From NCBI GenBank assembly GCA_000309865.1, contig AMGN01000006.1:20412-84411 (forward strand): a stretch of DNA of 64,000 bases. The letters are read 5' to 3'. Source of the stretch: Methanobacterium sp. Maddingley MBC34. Its GTDB lineage: Archaea > Methanobacteriota > Methanobacteria > Methanobacteriales > Methanobacteriaceae. Position 1 is the stretch's first letter. Each line of letters starts with the position of its first letter. Shown here piece after piece: positions 58,210 to 64,000 of this stretch. A model generated the notes under the pieces. That model was not told the origin of the DNA and searched no databases. It saw only the letters and a program-made list of their open reading frames with translations. The translations under genes were made by a program, and so were the position numbers.

Positions 58210-59316
58210 TTGAAGATCCATGAGTACCAGGCCAAAGAGATTTTTCGTGAAGGAGGAATACCCACACCACAAAGTATAATGGCGGAAACTCCTGAAGAAG
58301 CTCAAAAAGCTGCTTTAACCATTGATAAGCCAGTGGCTATAAAATCACAGGTTCTTATTGGTGGAAGAGGCAAAGCAGGCGGTATTAAATTCGCTGAAAA
58401 CCCTCCAGAAGCATATCAAATCACTGAAACATTATTAGGATCTGATATTAGGGGTGAAACTGTCCAGAAAGTATTGGTTGAAGAAATGCTTGATATTCGG
58501 GATGAATTTTATTTGAGTGTGGCAGTGGACCGGTCTGCTCGTAAACCTATTATAATGGCCAGTAAATCTGGTGGGGTGGATATTGAGGAAGTAGCTCATA
58601 AAACCCCTGAAAAAATATTTAAATATTATCTGGATCCCCTGGATGAGTTCATGCCCTATCAGGCCCGGGAGATAGCCCGTAAAATGGGAGTAACCAATGA
58701 TCTAATATCTTCAGTGGGAGGGATCATCTGGAAACTTTACCAGATATTCAAGAAGTACGATGCCAATATAGCAGAGATCAACCCCCTGGTTCTCACCAGC
58801 AAGGGAATTATTGCTGCTGATGCCAAACTGGACATTGATGATGATTCTCTGTACCGTCACCGGGATCTGGCAAAGCTTAAAACCGAACCCAGTGATGAAT
58901 TTGCCTATGTGAAACTAGACGGAGATATTGCAGTCATTGGTAATGGTGCTGGTCTCACCCTTACTGGAATGGACATGCTCAAACTCTACGGTGGAGAACC
59001 AGCCACTTTCCTGGATATTGGTGGTGGAGCATCACAGGAAAACATTGCCCGGGCACTGAACCTGGTTATATCCAACCCTCAAGTAAAGGTAGTGTTTTTA
59101 AATGTTTTAGGTGGGATAACCAGGGCAGATGATGTAGCTAATGGTGTTATCAGTGTCTTGGAAGAGTCTAAGCGAGAAGTCCCTCTGGTTATACGACTAA
59201 CTGGTACCAATGAAGCGGAAGGTCAACGTATCCTTACCGAGGCAGGAGTTAGTTATGAAACTTCCATGGAAGCCGCTGCCAGAAAAGCAGTTGAGTTGTG
59301 TAATGATTTAAAATAA
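58210..59316 (+). CDS. sucC: Succinate-CoA ligase, beta subunit
   Basis: 368 residues, TTG start preceded by AGGAGG at about eight bases. The ATP-grasp domain (about 1-230: KIHEYQAKEIFREGGIP, IKSQVLIGGRGKAGG, AEINPLVL) and the CoA-ligase domain (FLDIGGGASQENI, NVLGGITRADDVA) are complete. The beta subunit binds ATP or GTP and succinate. The alpha subunit (sucD) is not in this window, so the partner is elsewhere, as known for Methanothermobacter. It supplies succinyl-CoA to KOR for 2-oxoglutarate and glutamate synthesis. Confidence 0.93.
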   Translation: MKIHEYQAKEIFREGGIPTPQSIMAETPEEAQKAALTIDKPVAIKSQVLIGGRGKAGGIKFAENPPEAYQITETLLGSDIRGETVQKVLVEEMLDIRDEFYLSVAVDRSARKPIIMASKSGGVDIEEVAHKTPEKIFKYYLDPLDEFMPYQAREIARKMGVTNDLISSVGGIIWKLYQIFKKYDANIAEINPLVLTSKGIIAADAKLDIDDDSLYRHRDLAKLKTEPSDEFAYVKLDGDIAVIGNGAGLTLTGMDMLKLYGGEPATFLDIGGGASQENIARALNLVISNPQVKVVFLNVLGGITRADDVANGVISVLEESKREVPLVIRLTGTNEAEGQRILTEAGVSYETSMEAAARKAVELCNDLK

Positions 59317-59327
59317 AAAAATAATAT

Positions 59328-59347
59328 TATTTTTTATTTTTTATTTT
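59328..59347 (+). terminator. T-tract after sucC
   Basis: Long T-runs interrupted by single A start about 15 bases after the sucC stop. A probable end of the kor-sucC transcript. Confidence 0.45.
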
Positions 59348-59473
59348 CCTGTAATCTATCTTTTCATTTATTTAGATTATCCATTTAATCAGAGATTTTT
59401 TTTATTTTGAATAGGAGAATATAATTTAAAAAGGGAATGGATTAATGAATGGTTTTATATTTTAAAACCGGCT

Positions 59474-60559
59474 TTATCTCAAACTGGATCTTACACTTAT
59501 CAAGTGAGCTACCACCATGGCAGATAAGAATATATAGGTTATCATGGCGGCTCCATTGATGGTTCTGTTGAAAAGGAAAAGTCCGATTATACTTTGGGCC
59601 ATGAATGCGGTTAATGCACCAATGAGTAATGCTTCCCTTCCAAGGTATCTTCTACTTCCAACTCTTCTCTTGCTACGGTACTTTCGAAGCACGTAAAAAC
59701 CACTGCAGATAACAAAGGCACACCAGCATAGTAAAGCAAAGAGGCCACCGTATCCAAAGTCAAATGCCACTCCAAAGATTCCGGGAAGCATATAGTCAAT
59801 GATATCCTTTTTGGTGACTAAAACTCCGAAAAACAGTGGGAAAGGTAAGGTGAAAGTGTTTATCAGGTTCATGGGTAGTGTAATGTATCCGTCAGAGCCA
59901 CCCAGGCAGTTTGCTCCCCAGTAGCATGACCCCTGAACATGTCCCCATAGTTGGGTGTTTTTAACAACCATTTTCAGACTGGGAATAGCATATTCCTCTA
60001 ATCGGGTTAACCTAAGCAGAGGACTAAGTACTGAAGCATTAAACACTCTTGAAAATATTTCCAGGAGGGCAAAACCACCCACAGCTGCTGCCACCACAGT
60101 AGTAACCCTTTTTCGGGTAATTTTGACGCTTCTTCGGAAGCTTTTGGACATGATAAGGTATCCCAGGAACCATCCCAGGAACCATAATATGAGGAATGAA
60201 CGGTGCATCAAACCTCCAGCAACAGCTATAACTCCGAAAAGGATGAGTGAAAGGGCAGTGATTGAGGTTGATTTAATTTCAACTTCACTTAACAGACTGG
60301 CTGATGCTGAAAGAGTTGTCCATGCAAAAACTGCCAATGGACCAAAGGGATGGGTGAACTCCTGATGGGAAACATAGGGCAGGAAAAGAAGGGCAGTATC
60401 CACACTAAAAATTCCCGCCAGGAACATGGTTAAAATAAGGGATAAGAAAAGTACCATGCTCAAGGTGAATGGAATGATATTTATAAGCAGTAAAATGCCC
60501 ATATGTATTATCACGGCCACTTCTAATATGAGCTGTAAATGGTTTTGGGCGATTAGCAT
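59474..60559 (-). CDS. Polytopic membrane protein, unknown function
   Basis: 361 residues from ATG 60559 (GTGAT upstream). About nine to ten hydrophobic segments. One extracytoplasmic loop (about 208-235) has paired cysteines (SCYWGANCLGGSDG) with a conserved look, and a basic cytoplasmic loop (YRSKRRVGSRRYLGRE) precedes the last helices. The general plan resembles O-antigen ligase/polymerase-type or EpsG-like membrane proteins, but no motif proves it. Isolated on the minus strand. I do not recognise the family. Confidence 0.65.
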   Translation of the reverse strand: MLIAQNHLQLILEVAVIIHMGILLLINIIPFTLSMVLFLSLILTMFLAGIFSVDTALLFLPYVSHQEFTHPFGPLAVFAWTTLSASASLLSEVEIKSTSITALSLILFGVIAVAGGLMHRSFLILWFLGWFLGYLIMSKSFRRSVKITRKRVTTVVAAAVGGFALLEIFSRVFNASVLSPLLRLTRLEEYAIPSLKMVVKNTQLWGHVQGSCYWGANCLGGSDGYITLPMNLINTFTLPFPLFFGVLVTKKDIIDYMLPGIFGVAFDFGYGGLFALLCWCAFVICSGFYVLRKYRSKRRVGSRRYLGREALLIGALTAFMAQSIIGLFLFNRTINGAAMITYIFLSAMVVAHLISVRSSLR

Positions 60560-60997
60560 GATTATCACTTGATTTTGGTACCTATTCTTTTTTTTTAAAA
60601 GATGTTTACAATGAATACAAAGGAGTCTATGATGGGGTTGGTGCGGGCACTGTTTTTCGATAAATATTTGGAATTCTAATAAATAATCACAGGATCATAT
60701 ATTCAGATTGAAGGAATATAAGTTATCCTTAATTTGATGGAAGGATCAATGATTTTTAAGCTAAGTTGTGGATCATCTATTTTTCACTATGTTATGAATT
60801 CCATTTCGATTAGGATTTTCATCCCTATTTGGATTTTTCATATTACTGAATTTTTAATAGATTGTGTGAAATCATATGGTTAGATTTCGAATTATTTGAT
60901 GTCTTTAATTACAAAGCATAACCATCACTGATCATCTAATTTTTATATCTAATCCCACATCTCTAAGCATTATCTGGATCTTATATTTATAATGATC
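60560..60997. other. Gene-free intergenic region
   Basis: 438 AT-rich bases upstream of the membrane protein and downstream of the DUF1002 gene. A 16-codon plus-strand ORF with GGAG before its ATG (60630-60680) looks too short to call. Nothing else seen. Confidence 0.5.
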
Positions 60998-61867
60998 TTA
61001 TCCTCCGAAGAAGCTCATTATGTAATCATAGAAACTCTGCAAATAATTCTTTATCTGATCCAGTATTCCCTGGGATTGGGTGGCCTGTTGTGTGGCTGCT
61101 TGAAGTTGATTCTTGAAATCAGTAAGACTGCCCTGAACTTTCTGCGAGTTGGCAAGGGCATTGGCTATATCTTGAGCCTGCTGGTCGCTTAAATTTATGT
61201 TCAGACTGTTGGCAACATTGATAACTATAACCTTTATCTGGGTAGGGTCCTGTAAATTCTGTTTTTGAACTTCCTGTTTAGCTTTATCAAAGAGTTCAGC
61301 TATTTTATCGGCGCTCTGGCCAGTTTGGTTGGCAATCTGGGTTTCGGTGTAAAGTTCTTCAGTTGCGGCTTTTTTTGCTTCTTCAGGTATGGAAGTTCCA
61401 ACTGCGACTTCGTAGGATTCTAAAACTCCTGTGAGAGCTGATTCGCCAGTAGCGCTGACTGGTGAAGTAACCACCACGTAACCGTTTTCGATCCCTGTGG
61501 ATTTTAAGGCATTGGCATACATTTTAGAGGTTACTGTGTTTATTTTACTGGTATCCACAATAATTTTGATACCCTGACTGTAACTCAGGTCCACCAGTGC
61601 ACAGGAAAAGATCTGGTTTGAGTTGTAAGTCCGTCCAGTGATGTTTTTGGCGATTTGATTCACCTGTGAAGCAGTTACAACCTTGGTATTGGAGTTATTC
61701 AAATTTTTATCAGTGTGGGATTGGAAGTAGGTGTTCACTGTACTTTTATACGAAGGATTATTGTAAGTTGTTTCTCCATAGGTGATTGCAAAACCAGAAG
61801 TACTTGCACTGTATATAGGACCTAAAAATGCTATCAATATTATTAAAGCCAATAACAATCTTTTCAT
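60998..61867 (-). CDS. DUF1002-type secreted protein
   Basis: 289 residues. A signal peptide (about 1-22, ending in IYSAST) is followed by the DUF1002 domain: AITYGETTYNNPSYKSTV, VSATGESALTGVLESYE and AVGTSIPEEAKKAATEELYTE. The C-terminal helical part is rich in Gln and Ala (about 190-289). The family is found in Firmicutes and methanobacteria and has no established function. The mature protein would lie outside the membrane. GGGAGTGGTAGG precedes the ATG. Confidence 0.85.
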   Translation of the reverse strand: MKRLLLALIILIAFLGPIYSASTSGFAITYGETTYNNPSYKSTVNTYFQSHTDKNLNNSNTKVVTASQVNQIAKNITGRTYNSNQIFSCALVDLSYSQGIKIIVDTSKINTVTSKMYANALKSTGIENGYVVVTSPVSATGESALTGVLESYEVAVGTSIPEEAKKAATEELYTETQIANQTGQSADKIAELFDKAKQEVQKQNLQDPTQIKVIVINVANSLNINLSDQQAQDIANALANSQKVQGSLTDFKNQLQAATQQATQSQGILDQIKNYLQSFYDYIMSFFGG

Positions 61868-62179
61868 CCTACCACTCCCTTTAATTTCAACTTAATTTAG
61901 TTTATTAAATTTTAAATTTAACAATTTTTTTTTATCATTTCCATATTATTGTTTAACACCTAATTAAATCTATGGGAAAATTATGATTTAAAACTGTCAT
62001 TGGGTTCCTGTGGCACCTTCCTTTGGATAATGAAGGGAATAAAAAAGAGTCACGATGGAATGTTATAATTTATTATAATTTAATGTGGTTATTTATAATT
62101 TAATGTGGGACTTATTTTTCCATTACATATACTAACAATTTTTTTTTAAAATTTTCATTGAAATAGAATTAACAGTTCT
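61868..62179. other. Gene-free intergenic region
   Basis: 312 AT-rich bases. TTTATAATTTAATGTGG-like text occurs twice (about 62064-62085 and 62090-62107), a short direct repeat. No ORF. Confidence 0.5.
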
Positions 62180-63094
62180 TCAGGCCAGAAGCACCACTCT
62201 GCTTTCGGAAGATTGGTCAACGATCTTTCGCCCGCATAAACTGGCAATTTCTTGGGCAAAACTCTCAAGCTCCTTGGATCGGGGCATGTTATCAAATTTC
62301 AAACGGTCACGTGAGCTTCCCACATACATATAGGCTTTGATCTCCACAAAATCAGGATCACTTCTTTCGATGATGCGGGCATATTCCTCGGGATGGGTCA
62401 TGTTATAACCGGCAACACTGGTCATCCGGATCACGGTGCGACAGTTGAAACTGGATAAAAGATCCAGTGAATGGTTTAATTTCTCCCAGCCATCTTTAAT
62501 CTGGGGATCGCAGAGTTTCTTATACACGGAACTGTTGGGAGCATCGAGGGATAAATACAGTTGTGTGGGTTCTGGATCCAGGCTTCCCAGTTTATCTGGG
62601 CTGAGGCCATTACTGACCAGAAATGTGGTGAAATGCCTCTTTTTATATTCTTCCAGGAGCTGGTTGATGGAAGGGTATAGTAATGGTTCGCCTGCCAAAG
62701 ATATGGCGGCATTGGTGGGGTCCTGGGCTTCTGATATTTTTTTCTGGTTGGCACCGGGATTGCCAAAGAAACCTACCAGCAGCTTACGCTGGGCATTTAT
62801 ACATTCATCTATTATTTCCCCTGGATCATCAAAGTCTTCCTCCCAGGTGGTGTTGGTGATGGCAACATCCCTCCAGCAGAAAAGACATTTATGATGGCAG
62901 AATGGTATGCTGGGTGACATCTGCAGACAACGGTGGCTTTTTATACCGTAGAACTTTTCTTTATAGCAAACACCATCATCCATGATGCTTTTTTTGGTCC
63001 AGTGACACACTTTGGCTGCTGCATGTCTTTGTGAACCTACAAAACGATATCCTTTCTTTTCCAGTGATTGAATGGCCTGATCTGATAGTGGCAT
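62180..63094 (-). CDS. taw1: tRNA 4-demethylwyosine synthase (radical SAM, TYW1-like)
   Basis: 304 residues. The radical-SAM cluster motif C66, C70, C73 (FCHHKCLFC) is present. Three upstream cysteines C30, C43 and C56, spaced 13 and 13, match the second [4Fe-4S] cluster of archaeal TYW1. SLAGEPLLYPS is the SAM-binding GE motif. It condenses N1-methylguanosine-37 of tRNA(Phe) with pyruvate to form 4-demethylwyosine. The flavodoxin domain of eukaryotic TYW1 is absent, as in archaea. GGTG precedes the ATG. Confidence 0.94.
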   Translation of the reverse strand: MPLSDQAIQSLEKKGYRFVGSQRHAAAKVCHWTKKSIMDDGVCYKEKFYGIKSHRCLQMSPSIPFCHHKCLFCWRDVAITNTTWEEDFDDPGEIIDECINAQRKLLVGFFGNPGANQKKISEAQDPTNAAISLAGEPLLYPSINQLLEEYKKRHFTTFLVSNGLSPDKLGSLDPEPTQLYLSLDAPNSSVYKKLCDPQIKDGWEKLNHSLDLLSSFNCRTVIRMTSVAGYNMTHPEEYARIIERSDPDFVEIKAYMYVGSSRDRLKFDNMPRSKELESFAQEIASLCGRKIVDQSSESRVVLLA

Positions 63095-63886
<792 letters not shown>

Positions 63887-63902
63887 CGAAACCTTTATAA
63901 GC
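63887..63902 (+). promoter_or_regulatory. Strong BRE/TATA box
   Basis: CGAAACCTTTATAAGC fits the archaeal consensus (purine-rich BRE followed by TTTATAAG) better than any other promoter in the window. The start of transcription would fall about 25 bases on, near 63922. Confidence 0.55.
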
Positions 63903-63921
63903 TATGTTGTTTCCATCATAA

Positions 63922-64000
63922 TGTAGTCCAAGAGAGTCCCATAAACTCGATTTTATGGGACACGGAGGCGGTATAATTAAGCGAGTGAAGCGAAACTCTA
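63922..64000 (+). ncRNA. Candidate structured RNA running off the window
   Basis: The sequence after the strong TATA box is much less AT-rich than its surroundings. It contains a perfect 10-bp stem (GTCCCATAAA at 63936-63945, TTTATGGGAC at 63952-63961, 6-base loop) and a GAGT/ACTC stem near the end (63983-63986, 63995-63998). No known RNA family recognised. A coding alternative from ATG 63954 (MGHGGGIIKRVKRNS) lacks a ribosome binding site. Confidence 0.3.

Noticed and set aside
60630..60680. 16-codon ORF with GGAG before its ATG
   Set aside because: Too short to support and antisense to the flanking transcription units; only noted in the intergenic entry.
63954..64000. Open frame MGHGGGIIKRVKRNS running off the window
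   Set aside because: No ribosome binding site, and the ATG is inside the 10-bp stem. Too short to judge without the next bases.

Overview
The window comes from a methanogenic archaeon of the order Methanobacteriales, most likely Methanobacterium or a close relative. The sequence shows AT-rich intergenic DNA, GGTG/GGAGG ribosome binding sites and several TTG/GTG starts. Methanogen-only genes are present: atwA (component A2 of methyl-coenzyme M reductase activation), a methanogenesis marker 9 protein, cofD, cofE, GTP cyclohydrolase III, mptD, archaeal purO and gatD/gatE. A MreB-like actin, a class E-type sortase and DUF515/DUF1002 proteins fit the pseudomurein-walled Methanobacteriales.

Layout. 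1-4.6 kb: two paralogous GT-C-like membrane proteins flanking a PIG-L deacetylase. 4.7-8.4 kb: glmM, a zinc-ribbon miniprotein without a normal start codon, a flavoprotein, an adenosine-specific kinase family protein. 8.8-17.1 kb: an HTH-cupin regulator, an acyl-CoA synthetase, a three-gene 2-oxoisovalerate:ferredoxin oxidoreductase (vorCBA) and a second, two-subunit 2-oxoacid oxidoreductase. 17.2-24.2 kb: an Mth212-type exonuclease III homologue, a DUF2769 protein, gatDE, trxB, endonuclease IV. 24.2-27.2 kb (minus): hybrid-cluster protein, cupin, zinc ribbon and an HTH-V4R regulator. 27.6-36.3 kb: two PAS histidine kinases around a secreted surface protein, an AAA+ ATPase, a DUF4013 membrane protein. 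36.6-45.4 kb (minus): a long run of cofactor genes (purO, cofE, a 52-residue ORF, cofD, gch3, a Dus-like TIM barrel, atwA, marker 9, a precorrin-2 dehydrogenase-like gene, hemA). 45.5-49.4 kb (minus): exbD, exbB, rnhB, mreB, an unknown. 49.8-54.5 kb: archaetidylserine decarboxylase and synthase, DUF515, a surface protein and a sortase. 54.7-59.3 kb: mptD, korDABC, sucC. 59.5-63.1 kb (minus): a membrane protein, a DUF1002 protein and taw1. The last 0.9 kb has no convincing gene, but it ends in a strong TATA box followed by a structured element that runs off the window.

How the genes work together. Three 2-oxoacid:ferredoxin oxidoreductases with different subunit architectures, plus an acyl-CoA synthetase and sucC, point to reductive carboxylation of acyl-CoAs for amino-acid synthesis and an incomplete reductive TCA branch. 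The 36.6-45.4 kb run joins F420/flavin precursor synthesis, tetrapyrrole (F430) precursor synthesis and activation of methyl-coenzyme M reductase. The 45-54 kb block is a cell-envelope region (actin, proton-channel pair, lipid head groups, sortase and substrate). No CRISPR array, insertion sequence, rRNA or tRNA was recognised.
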